A DNA stretch of 64,000 nucleotides from contig JBDVOJ010000113.1 of the NCBI GenBank assembly GCA_039969155.1, positions 12,093 to 76,092 of the forward strand, in the 5' to 3' direction. This DNA comes from GCA-002733465 sp039969155 (GTDB taxonomy: Bacteria; Pseudomonadota; Gammaproteobacteria; Enterobacterales; Kangiellaceae). Under the pieces are notes generated by a model. It made no database searches, was not told where the DNA came from, and saw only the letters and a program-made list of their open reading frames with translations. Both the position numbers and the translations under genes were made by a program. Below, piece by piece: positions 26,322 to 35,963 of this stretch (position 1 is the first letter of the stretch; each line of letters opens with the position of its first letter).

Positions 26322-27403
26322 CGGGATTGTCCCTGCAAGTCATGAATCGAATCTAGGAATAGTTCAACACAAAATTTTTGATTGGCTGTTGAGATAGTCA
26401 ATTGATGTTTTTCGGGATAAAGCAATTCGAGTTGACGACGCAAGTTCTCTAATCCTATTGAATTGTTATCTTCAGTCTGCTTCCGGCTAACGGGTGGTAC
26501 AGTGTTTTCAACCACAATTCGAATGCCTTGCAGTTTAGATTGAATGGATATTTCTACTGTGGCGATGTCGAGCTCTTCACTGGCGCTATGTTTACAGGCA
26601 TTTTCGACCAGATTAAGTAATATCAGCGGTGCTATTATTTGCTCATCATCGACATTGCTTTGCAATTCAATCGATAAACGAGAACCATAGCGGATTTTTT
26701 CTAACGCAATGTAATTTTCGATCAGTTTTATCTCACGTTTAACAGAAACGAATTTGTCGCTACATCGATACAGCATGTAATCAAGAATATCCGATAGCTT
26801 TTCGATTACCACAGGCGCTAGGTCAGACTTAGTTAAAGTTAAGGCGTATAAATTGTTTAGCGTATTAAAAATAAAGTGAGGGTTGAGCTGATTTTTTAAT
26901 GCCGACAATTCGGCTTGTTTCTTTTGCTCGCTAATTTGTAATAACTTACGCTGGTTGCGGTAAAAATTAATGGCAATCAAGATAGCACAAGGATAGAGCA
27001 ATAGCGGATATTTGGTATAGAAAATGTATTTAAATGCCCACAAACTAAGGGTTCGCTTTTCGATTGGAAAGTGACCATATAGCTCTAAGAAGCGGCGGTA
27101 GGTGTCAGGGTAAGTTGGTTCTAAATAAAGGTAACGAATCAAAATGAGTAATTCGGAGCCGATAAAAAGTAGCAGGCTCACAATGATAAAAAACACCATT
27201 TTCTTATTTTTATTTAGAAAGCTAGGTATTAGCCATTTTAATGCAATCAAGGCGATCGCCATCTGCACAACAACTTGAGGCGCAATGGTCTCAATAATTT
27301 CTCGGCTACTAGCGTAGTTCTCCCAGTGTGGGCCAAGGTCCAACAAGAATACTAAGGCCCAAAATGCGGAGTACGCGAGTATGGTTTTGTGTGATTGGGT
27401 CAT
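26318..27403 (-). CDS. LytS-type sensor histidine kinase
   Basis: The 361-residue kinase has four hydrophobic segments in its first 140 residues, a charged linker and a HisKA_7TM/LytS-type kinase core. H176 lies in the LNPHFIFNTLNNL phosphoacceptor motif, and the ATP-binding region contains LNLVENACKHS and IGLENLRRQLELLYP. It is upstream of the LytTR response regulator in the same operon, whose start overlaps its stop. The signal sensed is unknown. It is divergent from an NTF2-like/SDR gene set, with a palindrome-rich spacer. Confidence 0.95.
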   Translation of the reverse strand: MTQSHKTILAYSAFWALVFLLDLGPHWENYASSREIIETIAPQVVVQMAIALIALKWLIPSFLNKNKKMVFFIIVSLLLFIGSELLILIRYLYLEPTYPDTYRRFLELYGHFPIEKRTLSLWAFKYIFYTKYPLLLYPCAILIAINFYRNQRKLLQISEQKKQAELSALKNQLNPHFIFNTLNNLYALTLTKSDLAPVVIEKLSDILDYMLYRCSDKFVSVKREIKLIENYIALEKIRYGSRLSIELQSNVDDEQIIAPLILLNLVENACKHSASEELDIATVEISIQSKLQGIRIVVENTVPPVSRKQTEDNNSIGLENLRRQLELLYPEKHQLTISTANQKFCVELFLDSIHDLQGQSR

Positions 27404-27455
27404 TTGCTAAAAATCATGAGTTTGAGATCTATCTTTGTGGGGACTATAACCCATC

Positions 27456-27588
27456 TCGACCGAACAGGTCGAATTAGTAGACTAACGCTTGTTTTTGGTC
27501 GACCAATCAATGAAGTAACAACTGATTAGGGTTGTCGAGCCAATTTTTCGTTTTAGACGACTTTTTTAGCCTATTGGTCTACTAATTT
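27456..27588. promoter_or_regulatory. Palindrome-rich divergent promoter region
   Basis: The spacer between the LytS-type kinase and the NTF2-like gene carries a TCGACC/GGTCGA hairpin (27456-27472), a perfect 12-bp palindrome TTGGTCGACCAA (27495-27506) and two inverted copies of AATTAGTAGACT/C (27472-27483 and about 27576-27588). These look like operator sites, but no published motif matches closely enough for a claim. Confidence 0.45.
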
Positions 27589-27665
27589 ACCAGCGCTTAA
27601 ATGGTTCAGTAAGATGCGATTGAACTGAAACAAATTCAGTCCCAAAAATTTGCCTTGGAGATACT

Positions 27666-28208
27666 ATGAAAACTAGCCTTGTTCACAATATAAAGATATT
27701 CGCCTTATTCGTCATTGTTTCTTGTGGAGCACTCACTAGCAAAGCCCAGAGTGCTGCAGAAAATGAGGGTTTTAAACAAGCAAAGCAATTCCTTAATCAG
27801 TATATTGAGCATTTCAATTTACTACTAAAAAATCCCAATGATGTTAAGGGATTGAAAGCTTCGGCGGAAGATATCAGCTACCCAGCCGTTTTGATTAGTC
27901 CCAAAGGCAATAAGCTAATTGCGACTGAGCCTAGCTTTGTAAAAAAGAGCAACCTCGGTTTCCTTAACTATCTCGCCAAGCAAGGAATTGCCAGAATAAG
28001 TTGGCAGAAAATTGAACTCAAAAAACTAGGCAATCATGTCATCATTGCAAGTAATGTCGCCAACTTGCTTAATCAACAAGGTGAGCAAGTTTCTCAAACC
28101 AGCGGAACCTATTTGATACATAAACATCAGGGACGCTGGAAAATATACTCACGGATTCAGCACCCTATTGAAGATCGTATTAATTTAAATTCGTCATCAA
28201 ATCGATAA
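27666..28208 (+). CDS. Exported NTF2-like-fold protein
   Basis: The 180-residue protein has a signal peptide (cut near SKA-QS). The body looks like an NTF2/SnoaL-like cone fold: an N-terminal helix (FKQAKQFLNQYIEHFNLLLK) and closing strands with HQGRWKIYSRIQHP. No catalytic residues are obvious. It starts a set with the SDR gene 15 bp downstream. The start has TTGGAG 6 bp upstream. Such domains act as enzyme or binding modules, so the job is unclear. Confidence 0.6.
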   Translation: MKTSLVHNIKIFALFVIVSCGALTSKAQSAAENEGFKQAKQFLNQYIEHFNLLLKNPNDVKGLKASAEDISYPAVLISPKGNKLIATEPSFVKKSNLGFLNYLAKQGIARISWQKIELKKLGNHVIIASNVANLLNQQGEQVSQTSGTYLIHKHQGRWKIYSRIQHPIEDRINLNSSSNR

Positions 28209-28223
28209 GCTTGGAGTAAAATT

Positions 28224-29264
28224 ATGAAGGCTATAAACCAACTACTATTTTTTATTCTATTAATGACTGCAGCAACTGAAAACACTTTAGCTAGTAAACA
28301 ATTTCCAAGCTCAGCCCAAAAAAACAAAGCGGTTCTAATCACAGGAGCAAGCAGTGGAATCGGTCGCAATATGACTGAAACTCTGGCATCGCAAGGCTAT
28401 TTAGTTTATGCCGGTGCTAGGAAAGACAAAGATATGCAATCGCTAAACCAAATTCCAAACGTTATAGCGGTAAGATTAGATGTGACAGTGCAATTTGATA
28501 TCGATAAGGCGGTTGAAATCATAGAAGAAGCGGGTGTAGGACTTTTTGGTTTGGTAAATAACGCTGGCGTAGCGCTGTTTGAACCACTCATTGAAATTGA
28601 AGAAAAAGACCTAGCGTTCCAAATGGATGTTAATGTTTTCGGGCCTTATCGGGTTACTAAGGCTTTCGCTCCGCTGATCATTGAAAGCCGCGGACGGATC
28701 ATCAATATTGGTTCGGTAGCCGGTCTAGCCACAGGGGCGATGTTTGGCCCGTATAGCATGAGCAAATTTTCAGTAGAAGCTTTTAGTGAAGCTTTGGCGT
28801 CAGAAATGCGAAAATTTGAAGTCGGTGTCAGTGTGATAGAACCAGGAAACTATAACTCTAAAGTGATGAGTAATCTTGAAAAGCGACAAGCTCAGATAGA
28901 CGAGAAATCGAAACACTCTTTGTATAAGGCGGAATACCAAAGAATGGCTAAGTTTACCCAGCCAGATAGAAGTCGATACAAAGATCCAGACGATGTATCT
29001 AACGCTGTGACAGCTATCTTAGAAAGTGCCAAGCCCAATTTACGCTACATGGTCGTGCCCAGTGAGCAGGAAGCAACCTATCCAATCAAGAAAACAATTT
29101 CAAAACTAGTAGAGCTCAATTATTCGCAAGCTTTTCGGTTTAGTCGCAAACAAATTATTCAATGGTTAGACCAAGAGCTGACTAGTCAAACCATAAAGAA
29201 TGGGACTTCGCAGACATCAAAAGTAACAGTTACTGATCGAGCACCACAAGCAGTGGCTGAATAA
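28224..29264 (+). CDS. Exported short-chain dehydrogenase/reductase (SDR)
   Basis: The 346-residue protein begins with a hydrophobic stretch like a signal peptide (to about residue 24), which is unusual for an SDR. It then has the NAD(P)-binding T40-GASSGIG47 motif, NNAG (112-115), the catalytic serine S164 and Y177-SMS-K181, giving the full triad. An acidic/basic C-terminal extension of about 100 residues goes beyond the core. The substrate is unknown; the classical/retinol-dehydrogenase-like group is possible. It follows the NTF2-like gene by 15 bp. If the signal peptide is real, the protein would be periplasmic or membrane-anchored. Confidence 0.88.
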   Translation: MKAINQLLFFILLMTAATENTLASKQFPSSAQKNKAVLITGASSGIGRNMTETLASQGYLVYAGARKDKDMQSLNQIPNVIAVRLDVTVQFDIDKAVEIIEEAGVGLFGLVNNAGVALFEPLIEIEEKDLAFQMDVNVFGPYRVTKAFAPLIIESRGRIINIGSVAGLATGAMFGPYSMSKFSVEAFSEALASEMRKFEVGVSVIEPGNYNSKVMSNLEKRQAQIDEKSKHSLYKAEYQRMAKFTQPDRSRYKDPDDVSNAVTAILESAKPNLRYMVVPSEQEATYPIKKTISKLVELNYSQAFRFSRKQIIQWLDQELTSQTIKNGTSQTSKVTVTDRAPQAVAE

Positions 29265-29316
29265 TTGGTGTACTATTTCCCAATAAATAATAATTATAGC
29301 GCTTTGAGGTATCATC

Positions 29317-30660
29317 ATGAGTCGAAAGTCGTCACCGCTTTTGCTTTCCGCCATAGAAAAAATGTCGCAAATTAAACCCAATGAATTAAAGGCTGCAATA
29401 GCATCTTTTATGATGGTCTTTATTCTTATGGCATCCTACTTTATTTTAAGGCCAGTTAGAGATGCCATGGCCAGTGATTGGAGTGATACCGAAGTCAGCA
29501 TGCTTTGGAACCTGCAGTTTTTTATTAGCGCGGCGATTGTTTCTATCTATGGTTTTGCCATTTCAAGAATCAGATTCAAATTACTCGTTCCAGTGGTGTA
29601 CAGCTTTTTTGCTGCAAGTTTCGTGGCGTTTTACTTTTTAGTGCCACAACTTTCCGATCCGATACTGGTAGAAAAGTCGTTTTATGTATGGGTCAGTGCT
29701 TTTAGTTTATTTCATTTATCCGTTTTCTGGAGTTTTATGGCCGATACTTTTTCGTCGGAACAAAGCAAGCGGCTGTTTTCCGTAGTAGGCGCGGGTGCTA
29801 GCTTAGGCGCGATAGCCGGTCCAGCCATTCCTGCTCTTTTTAGCGAACAATTGGGGCAGGATAACTTGATGCTAATTGCTGCTGCTTGTTTGATCTGTGT
29901 GGTTCCTATCTCCCTTTATATTTATCGATTAAAGATCACTGAACTGCATAACCAAGATGTTAAAGCTGATTTGTCGGCGGTCGCTTTGGGTGGTGCTTGG
30001 TGGAGTGGCTTTCGTTCAGTGATTTCTAGTCCCAAATTATTGGGAATAAGTGCATTTATCTTACTCTACGTCTTTATCGGTTCATTCGTTTATTTCGAGC
30101 AAAAAAACTTACTCGCTGAATTCTCGAGAGCCGAACGAACTCAAATCTTAGGTAGTATTGATTGGATCGTTAATACCCTAACCTTTGTGATGGCATTTTT
30201 TGTTACTGGGCGCATCGTTAAGAATTTGGGAATGGCGTTTTCTTTAGCTTTGGTGCCGGTGCTACTGGTTTTCGGAATGTTAATTTTAGCCTTTGCTCCA
30301 ATCGTGATTGTGGTTTTAGCCATTCAAATCGTCAGACGTTCAGGAAATTACGCGGTGATGCGACCTGCAAGAGAAATGTTATTTACCCATGTGAGCAAGG
30401 AAGAGCGTTTTAAAGCGAAGCCGGTGATTGATATTGTTGTTTATCGAGGTGGCGACGCTGTGAGCGGCTCGTTGTTTGCACTACTGACCGAAGGAGTTGG
30501 CTTGGGTTTAATCGCAGTATCATTAGTCGGAGCAGGAATTGCTTCAATATGGGCTTGGGTTGCGGTTTATCTCGGCCGAGGTTATCAGCGAGAAGAAGCG
30601 CTGGAAACTACCGATAATCAACTAACTGATAACCAGTTAAACAAACCCCAATCAACCTAA
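29317..30660 (+). CDS. MFS/NTP-exchanger-like transporter
   Basis: The 447-residue membrane protein has about 12 hydrophobic segments. The N-terminal sequence (ILRPVRDAMASDWSDTEVSMLW, GASLGAIAGPAIPALF) resembles the bacterial branch of the ATP/ADP translocase-like MFS group. No nucleotide transport has been shown for this branch. It follows the SDR gene by 52 bp and may be in the same transcript. The N terminus has a charged 30-residue lead before the first segment. Confidence 0.8.
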   Translation: MSRKSSPLLLSAIEKMSQIKPNELKAAIASFMMVFILMASYFILRPVRDAMASDWSDTEVSMLWNLQFFISAAIVSIYGFAISRIRFKLLVPVVYSFFAASFVAFYFLVPQLSDPILVEKSFYVWVSAFSLFHLSVFWSFMADTFSSEQSKRLFSVVGAGASLGAIAGPAIPALFSEQLGQDNLMLIAAACLICVVPISLYIYRLKITELHNQDVKADLSAVALGGAWWSGFRSVISSPKLLGISAFILLYVFIGSFVYFEQKNLLAEFSRAERTQILGSIDWIVNTLTFVMAFFVTGRIVKNLGMAFSLALVPVLLVFGMLILAFAPIVIVVLAIQIVRRSGNYAVMRPAREMLFTHVSKEERFKAKPVIDIVVYRGGDAVSGSLFALLTEGVGLGLIAVSLVGAGIASIWAWVAVYLGRGYQREEALETTDNQLTDNQLNKPQST

Positions 30661-30729
30661 AACTAGTCACTTTAAAACTCGTCAACGGGTAAGTACGACA
30701 GGTGTTAATCCGTACTAAACTAGACTAAA

Positions 30730-32088
30730 TTAGGCGGAGCTGGAGCTCGACTGTCGGTTTTCAGCTTGTCGGGAGGTTAACCAAAGATCGGCTAAATAGT
30801 AGCTCGACAGTAGCGCTGCCAATCCCGCAAACACTCTAATATCAACTAACGCTAATCCTGAAAGGGCGCCGAGTAACGCGCCTAATAGTTCTATAAATAC
30901 TAGCTGTTCGCTGATCATATTCTGAAAAATATCTTCCATTTTTTGTGGCGAAAAAGCGCTCGCTTTTTGTTTGACCATTTGGCGCAAATCAAGTTTTTCG
31001 ATCATAGAAACTAATTCTTCGATGATCCAAGAATGTAATGGCCCATCATTTAATTCAGTTTCTACTTTATCAAAAATCACAGCATGTAATTGACTAAAAA
31101 TCGCATGGCATTTTCCTGACTCAATCAGTTGTGATTGAATAGTTTGTCCCCAATCAATTCTTGCGAGTTGTCCTGTCAGCAATTGCTTAAAGATTTGTTG
31201 GAGATCCTCGCTTACTAGGTGGTCAGAGGTTGAAGCAAGCAGTGATGAGTCAGCGATCGGTTTGTTCTTATACTCCGAAATTAATGTTTTCAGCCCGTTA
31301 AAAAGGGTTTCGCGAAACTCGAAACTTGCCACCAATCTAAATAGATAACGTTTGATATCGTCGCTATCAAAGTCTGCAGACCATTTGGCCATTTTGGCAA
31401 TGCCACGTTTAATGGTATCTTGCTCTTCAATGTGGGCATCTAGTGCGGTCGACAACCCGCGTGCAATGTCTGGAATATTTTCGGCTATCGTTTTAATGAT
31501 TGGTTCGATCATCATCTGCATCTTGGCAGGATCTTTTTCGAATTGATGTTCTAACCATTCGAATCCTTGAGACAGTAATTCTTGTGGTTCAAGTTCATTG
31601 ACAAAATCATCAATGAGTTGATTTTGAATGGCTTCAATAGCAGCATTAATTTGTTGGTTGTTTTGGGTTAGGTAATCACTTATCCAGTTTTCGACTAGCT
31701 GAATATTTTTTGGATCCGCTAACCAGTTTTGACTGCCAATACGTGCTTCAGCTAAAACCGTATTAACTAAGTCGGATTCGATCAGGTATTTTCGCCACTG
31801 CTGTTTAGAAAGAAAGTTATCGATTAAAGTTTGTGAAAGGCTGTCAGCCAGTTTGTCTTGATTTTTGGGGATTAAGCCTTGGCGACCAAATGCAGTTTTG
31901 AAGTGTGGCTTAAACAACATTTTTATCGCAACATAATTGGTAAAGTAACCAATATTGGCGGTTAAGCTGATGGTGTAAATTGCGGTACCCCACGCGAATT
32001 CTGGGAAACAGAATTTTATTAAAGAAGTACTGAGAAGAAGTAGTGGTAATCCCAGCATACAAAATTTTCGAATAGTTTTTAAACCCAT
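30730..32088 (-). CDS. DUF445 family membrane protein
   Basis: The 452-residue protein carries the DUF445 signature: two N-terminal membrane segments, NIGYFTNYVAIKMLFKPH (about residues 46-63), LIPKNQDKLADSLSQTLIDNFLS and a long helical body. A C-terminal hydrophobic pair ends near GLAALLSSYYLADL. Function unknown in the family; YjiN of E. coli belongs to it. It is monocistronic. The start is the first ATG of the frame. Confidence 0.88.
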   Translation of the reverse strand: MGLKTIRKFCMLGLPLLLLSTSLIKFCFPEFAWGTAIYTISLTANIGYFTNYVAIKMLFKPHFKTAFGRQGLIPKNQDKLADSLSQTLIDNFLSKQQWRKYLIESDLVNTVLAEARIGSQNWLADPKNIQLVENWISDYLTQNNQQINAAIEAIQNQLIDDFVNELEPQELLSQGFEWLEHQFEKDPAKMQMMIEPIIKTIAENIPDIARGLSTALDAHIEEQDTIKRGIAKMAKWSADFDSDDIKRYLFRLVASFEFRETLFNGLKTLISEYKNKPIADSSLLASTSDHLVSEDLQQIFKQLLTGQLARIDWGQTIQSQLIESGKCHAIFSQLHAVIFDKVETELNDGPLHSWIIEELVSMIEKLDLRQMVKQKASAFSPQKMEDIFQNMISEQLVFIELLGALLGALSGLALVDIRVFAGLAALLSSYYLADLWLTSRQAENRQSSSSSA

Positions 32089-32294
32089 TAAGCAATCTCA
32101 TTATTATCAAGCCCAAGGTTATTCTAGCAAGATACCTGCCAGTGACTTGATATCACCGATTATCAGTTAAGTGATTGATCATAAAGCGATTGATTAGACT
32201 TTGTTTGTAGAGCAAAGGCTATTTATCAGTTAGAATTCCTCAACACTTGGCGAAATTGACTGATTTAAGCATCTTCTAATAATAGGTATTTAGC

Positions 32295-32759
32295 ATGACA
32301 GACCAACAAAGACAGCCGCTGTACGCCAAAATTGCTGAAGTATTCAGCAGCCATGTTCCATTTCATAAGGTGATAGGTTTTAAGTTCGAGCAGCTCTCAA
32401 TCGAAGGTTGCCGGCTCTCTTTTGAAAACCGTCCAGAGTTGATCGGAAATTATATTCAAAAAATTCTTCACGGTGGGGTGACTGCTACCGCGCTTGATGT
32501 GGTCGGAGGTACCATGGCAGCGGTTGGGATGATGGATAAATATCCTGATGCCGACGAACAGGAGCTAGGCAAACGACTGGCAAGAATTGGAACAATTGAT
32601 CTTAGAGTTGATTATGTGAGGCCGGGGCGTGGTGAATCTTTTTATGCTAAAGCACGGTTGTTGCGTAGTGGTCGCAAAGTTGCTGTCGTTCGGATGGAAT
32701 TACACGATGATAAAGACACCTTAATCGCACTCGGTACTGGTACTTATATGATGGGGTAA
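32295..32759 (+). CDS. Hotdog-fold thioesterase family protein
   Basis: The 154-residue protein contains the PaaI-like hotdog core ILHGGVTATALDVVGGTMAAVGMM with the conserved H-G-G, followed by IDLRVDYVRPGRGESFYAKARLLRSGRKVAVVRMEL. This suits hydrolysis of an acyl-CoA thioester. The insert NKYPDADEQELGKRLA before the strand is typical of a YiiD C-terminal-like branch. Substrate unknown. It stands alone. Confidence 0.9.
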   Translation: MTDQQRQPLYAKIAEVFSSHVPFHKVIGFKFEQLSIEGCRLSFENRPELIGNYIQKILHGGVTATALDVVGGTMAAVGMMDKYPDADEQELGKRLARIGTIDLRVDYVRPGRGESFYAKARLLRSGRKVAVVRMELHDDKDTLIALGTGTYMMG

Positions 32760-32913
32760 TGGCGATACTTTCGTTCGATTCGAATCAGAGCGATTGGATT
32801 TGAATCGATAATTGACCCGTGTAGATTTAGCGCGTATCTTTAGCCAAACGCTAAGTTGCGTCCTCTCTTGGTTTGTACCTGTCGCCTTGTAGCATCAATT
32901 TTCGAGCTAAATT

Positions 32914-33831
32914 ATGACAAATTCTCGTACCGATTTATCTGGCTGGTTTTTAGCTCTTTCTGCATTTCTATGGTGGGGACTTGCGCCCATCTATTTCAAA
33001 GCCGTTGATCATGTGAGCGCGCTTGAAATTCTTGCTCATCGTGTCGCCTGGAGCGTACCTATCACCTTGGCTCTGATGGCTTTTATGAGAAAGCGCATTG
33101 CACTAAAAATAATTTTTTCTGATCGCAAAGTGCTACTTGGTCTTATTTCTAGTAGTTTATTGATATCCGTGAATTGGTTTATCTTTACCTGGGCGGTGAC
33201 TAATGACCAAATACTCGCCACAAGTCTTGGCTACTTTATTAATCCGATTTTATCCATTTTAATGGGTGTTATTTTACTGTCAGAAAAGCTTACTAAATTA
33301 CAGTGGTCTGCGGTCGGTTGTGTGGTTTTAGGAGTGGCAAACCAAATCTTCAACTATGGTGAGGTGCCATGGATTGCGTTAAGTTTAGCAACCAGTTTTG
33401 GCATTTATGGGCTTATCAAAAAGCAGTTGAAAGTTGATACCTTGAACGGTTTTTTAGTAGAAACGACCATCGCGCTACCCGTTGCTATCGGCTATATTGT
33501 TTGGACGCTGGTTGTCGGTCAAGCTCTGTTCTTACATTCAACACAGTCGACTGATTGGTTGCTGATAGCCGGCGGTATTATTACTGCCGTTCCTTTGATT
33601 ATTTTTGCGACTGCCGCTAAAAAAATTCCTCTCAGTGCAATGGGGTTCTTACAGTTTATCGCACCTTCAATTACCTTTATTCTTGCGACTAAATTTTATA
33701 ATGAACCACTGAGTAGCGAACAGTTGCTGAGCTTTATTTTTATTTGGATAGGTTTAGCCTTGTATTTAGTGAAACCCATTAAGGATTTCGTCGGCAAAAA
33801 CAGAACCCAACGAAAAACCACGACCCCTTAG
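32914..33831 (+). CDS. rarD: EamA-family transporter RarD
   Basis: The 305-residue protein has ten membrane segments and the RarD signature near the start (FLWWGLAPIYFKAVDHVSALEILAHRVAWSVP), plus SWNWFIFTW-like VNWFIFTWAV and GYFINPILSILMGVILLSEKL. RarD is named from chloramphenicol-related phenotypes, and its real substrate is uncertain. The gene stands alone and converges on argB. Confidence 0.93.
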   Translation: MTNSRTDLSGWFLALSAFLWWGLAPIYFKAVDHVSALEILAHRVAWSVPITLALMAFMRKRIALKIIFSDRKVLLGLISSSLLISVNWFIFTWAVTNDQILATSLGYFINPILSILMGVILLSEKLTKLQWSAVGCVVLGVANQIFNYGEVPWIALSLATSFGIYGLIKKQLKVDTLNGFLVETTIALPVAIGYIVWTLVVGQALFLHSTQSTDWLLIAGGIITAVPLIIFATAAKKIPLSAMGFLQFIAPSITFILATKFYNEPLSSEQLLSFIFIWIGLALYLVKPIKDFVGKNRTQRKTTTP

Positions 33832-33895
33832 AAGCCTTCGCATTTCGTTAGCTACTGATTAGGTATTTATTGGAAGGCTATTATTAAGAGGCTGG

Positions 33896-34735
33896 TTAGG
33901 CAATGATTCGAGTGCCATATTCGCCTGTACCGTCGGCTACCGCTAAAAAGGCGCCAGGGTGTTTACCGCTAACGATCGCTATGGTTTCAACGCCCTCTGA
34001 CAGCAACGTCATTGCCTCTTCGACCTTCGGGATCATGCCACCTTGAATGATTTCTTGCTCAATTAATTGCTTAGCTTGTTGTCGGTCGACTTGCGCTATT
34101 CTGGATTCAGGATCTTTAAGTTCCTTAAATACACCGCCTACTTGGGTGGTTAACAGCAATAGTTTCGCTTTTAACGCCTTGGCAATTTGTACCACGGTAG
34201 TATCCGCATTGATATTAAAAACATCAGCGTCCTCTGAGATCCCAAGCGTAGCGATTACCGGGATCACATCCAAATCGAGTAGGCCATTCAGCAGCTCACT
34301 ATTGATTGAAGTGACATCACCAACTCGGCCAAAATCAATCGGCTTATCGCCGCCACCTGAGACAACCACCGGTGGTCGTTTAGTAGCTTTAATCAGTCCA
34401 CCAGATGCGCCGTGGCAGCCAAATGCTGGAAGACCTAGAGCACTCAATGCGGAGACTAGGTCGACATTAACTTCACCAACAATCGCTTGTTTAACCACGG
34501 TTAAATCAGCTTCTGAAGTAATTCGTCTACCTGCGATTTTGTTGGGTGTTAGACCATGACACTCTTGCAACCGATTAACTTGAGGGCCACCACCATGCAG
34601 TACTGCGATTGACCAACCCTTGTCTCTAAGCTCTTTTATATTGGTTGCCAGCCCTGAGCTTTCTTGTTGATCGAGTAACACATCACCACCGACTTTTATC
34701 ACTGCGATTTTTTTATCAGTATTAGAAGAGTTCAT
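33896..34735 (-). CDS. argB: Acetylglutamate kinase
   Basis: The 279-residue amino acid kinase shows the expected motifs: AVIKVGGDVLLD (ATP/phosphate loop), VLHGGGPQVNR, AGRRITSEADL, NINADTTVVQIAKAL and a lysine/aspartate C-terminal site (GGMIPKVEEAM). It phosphorylates N-acetylglutamate in the second step of arginine biosynthesis. It follows argC in the same direction with a 118-bp gap. The length matches the family. Confidence 0.96.
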   Translation of the reverse strand: MNSSNTDKKIAVIKVGGDVLLDQQESSGLATNIKELRDKGWSIAVLHGGGPQVNRLQECHGLTPNKIAGRRITSEADLTVVKQAIVGEVNVDLVSALSALGLPAFGCHGASGGLIKATKRPPVVVSGGGDKPIDFGRVGDVTSINSELLNGLLDLDVIPVIATLGISEDADVFNINADTTVVQIAKALKAKLLLLTTQVGGVFKELKDPESRIAQVDRQQAKQLIEQEIIQGGMIPKVEEAMTLLSEGVETIAIVSGKHPGAFLAVADGTGEYGTRIIA

Positions 34736-34822
34736 AAGGGGCTCTGATTATTTTTTGAGATTAAAGAGGTAAAAGCTTCAAACCAAACTCCCAAAATAAA
34801 AGGGAGTGCGGTTTATTCTTGC

Positions 34823-34850
34823 CAACTAGCAACTAGCAACTAGCAACTAG
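34823..34850. repeat. Four perfect CAACTAG heptamers
   Basis: Four head-to-tail copies of CAACTAG lie at 34823-34829, 34830-34836, 34837-34843 and 34844-34850, immediately after the argC stop. The tract could vary in copy number by slippage. It is not a CRISPR. Confidence 0.9.
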
Positions 34851-34853
34851 TCC

Positions 34854-35912
34854 CTATGGCCATAGTCCTGGGTTATCTAATCCAAAGTGTGCAGGTTTAC
34901 CGGTCATTAAGTTAAAGCTTTGTACTGCTTGGCCCGCGCCACCTTTAATAAGATTATCGATAGCACTGGTGACACATAAAGTGCGTTTACCAGTATCTTC
35001 ATCAATGCGAGTTTCAATACTGATTTCTACCCGTGCCGTTCCAGATACCGCTACCACTTCAGCTGCTGCGCCTTTTGGTCGAACATTGGTTAATAGGTGG
35101 TCGGCATAGTACTTTTCATAAATTGCCTGGATACTTTGTTGGTCTTGTCCTTCAGCCAAATCTAATTGTGAGACCGCCAGAATGCCACGTACTAATGGTG
35201 CAGAAACCGGAACAAAATCCAAAGAAATAGCAGAAGCGCCACCTTTAGAAAGTGTTTGAACAATCTCGGCACGATGTTGGTGATGTAATGCTTTGTAGGC
35301 CTTGAGGTTGTTGACGCGAACGGCATGGTGAGTACCCGCCTGTGGCTTAACTCCAGAACCTGAAGAGCCTGTCATCGCAACGGTACGTACGTTGGTATCA
35401 TTGAGTAATCCAGCGTCGGCTAATGGCAACAATCCCATGGCGATCCCGGTGGCAAAACAACCCGGACTGGCAACGTGCTTAGCCGTTTTAATGGCTTCGC
35501 TATTGAGCTCTGGCATACCGTAAACAAAGGTACCTAAACGATCAGCGCAAGGATGCTCCGGTGCATAATCGCGAGTGTAGTCTGTTAAATTTTCTAGGCG
35601 GAAATCGCCCGATAAGTCGATAATGCGCACATCTAAATCAAACAACTCCATCGCTACCTTAGCGGTGATAATGTGCGGCATCGCCAGAAATACTATGTCT
35701 GCACCTTCGACACATTCTTGTGGAGTGATATCTTGCATTTTTATGTGATCATATCCAGGTAGGTTTCGGTGAACTTGGCTAACCGACTGACCAATATAAT
35801 CTTTACTTGAAACTCTTAGAACTTCCACATCATCTCTAACGAGCATGTGTCTAAGAATTTCCGCAGCACCGTAACCGGCTCCGCCAATAATCGAAACTTT
35901 TGTTTTACTCAT
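34854..35912 (-). CDS. argC: N-acetyl-gamma-glutamyl-phosphate reductase
   Basis: The 352-residue protein has the NADP-binding GGAGYGAAE start, the active-site C152 in ASPGCFATGI and a histidine/arginine set (HHAVRVNNLKAYKALHHQHRAEI) of ArgC. It reduces N-acetylglutamyl phosphate in the third step of arginine biosynthesis. Start 35912 is chosen because AGGTGA lies 6 bp upstream; the 35918 start would leave no spacer. It lies 51 bp after astE and before argB. Confidence 0.95.
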   Translation of the reverse strand: MSKTKVSIIGGAGYGAAEILRHMLVRDDVEVLRVSSKDYIGQSVSQVHRNLPGYDHIKMQDITPQECVEGADIVFLAMPHIITAKVAMELFDLDVRIIDLSGDFRLENLTDYTRDYAPEHPCADRLGTFVYGMPELNSEAIKTAKHVASPGCFATGIAMGLLPLADAGLLNDTNVRTVAMTGSSGSGVKPQAGTHHAVRVNNLKAYKALHHQHRAEIVQTLSKGGASAISLDFVPVSAPLVRGILAVSQLDLAEGQDQQSIQAIYEKYYADHLLTNVRPKGAAAEVVAVSGTARVEISIETRIDEDTGKRTLCVTSAIDNLIKGGAGQAVQSFNLMTGKPAHFGLDNPGLWP

Positions 35913-35963
35913 GATCATTCACCTTGTGTCTATTTATTGGTTAATTTTTTGAATTCTTTCTAA

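Noticed and set aside
34823..34850. Tandem CAACTAG as a CRISPR array
   Set aside because: The units are only 7 bp with no spacers and no cas genes nearby; a simple tandem repeat explains it.
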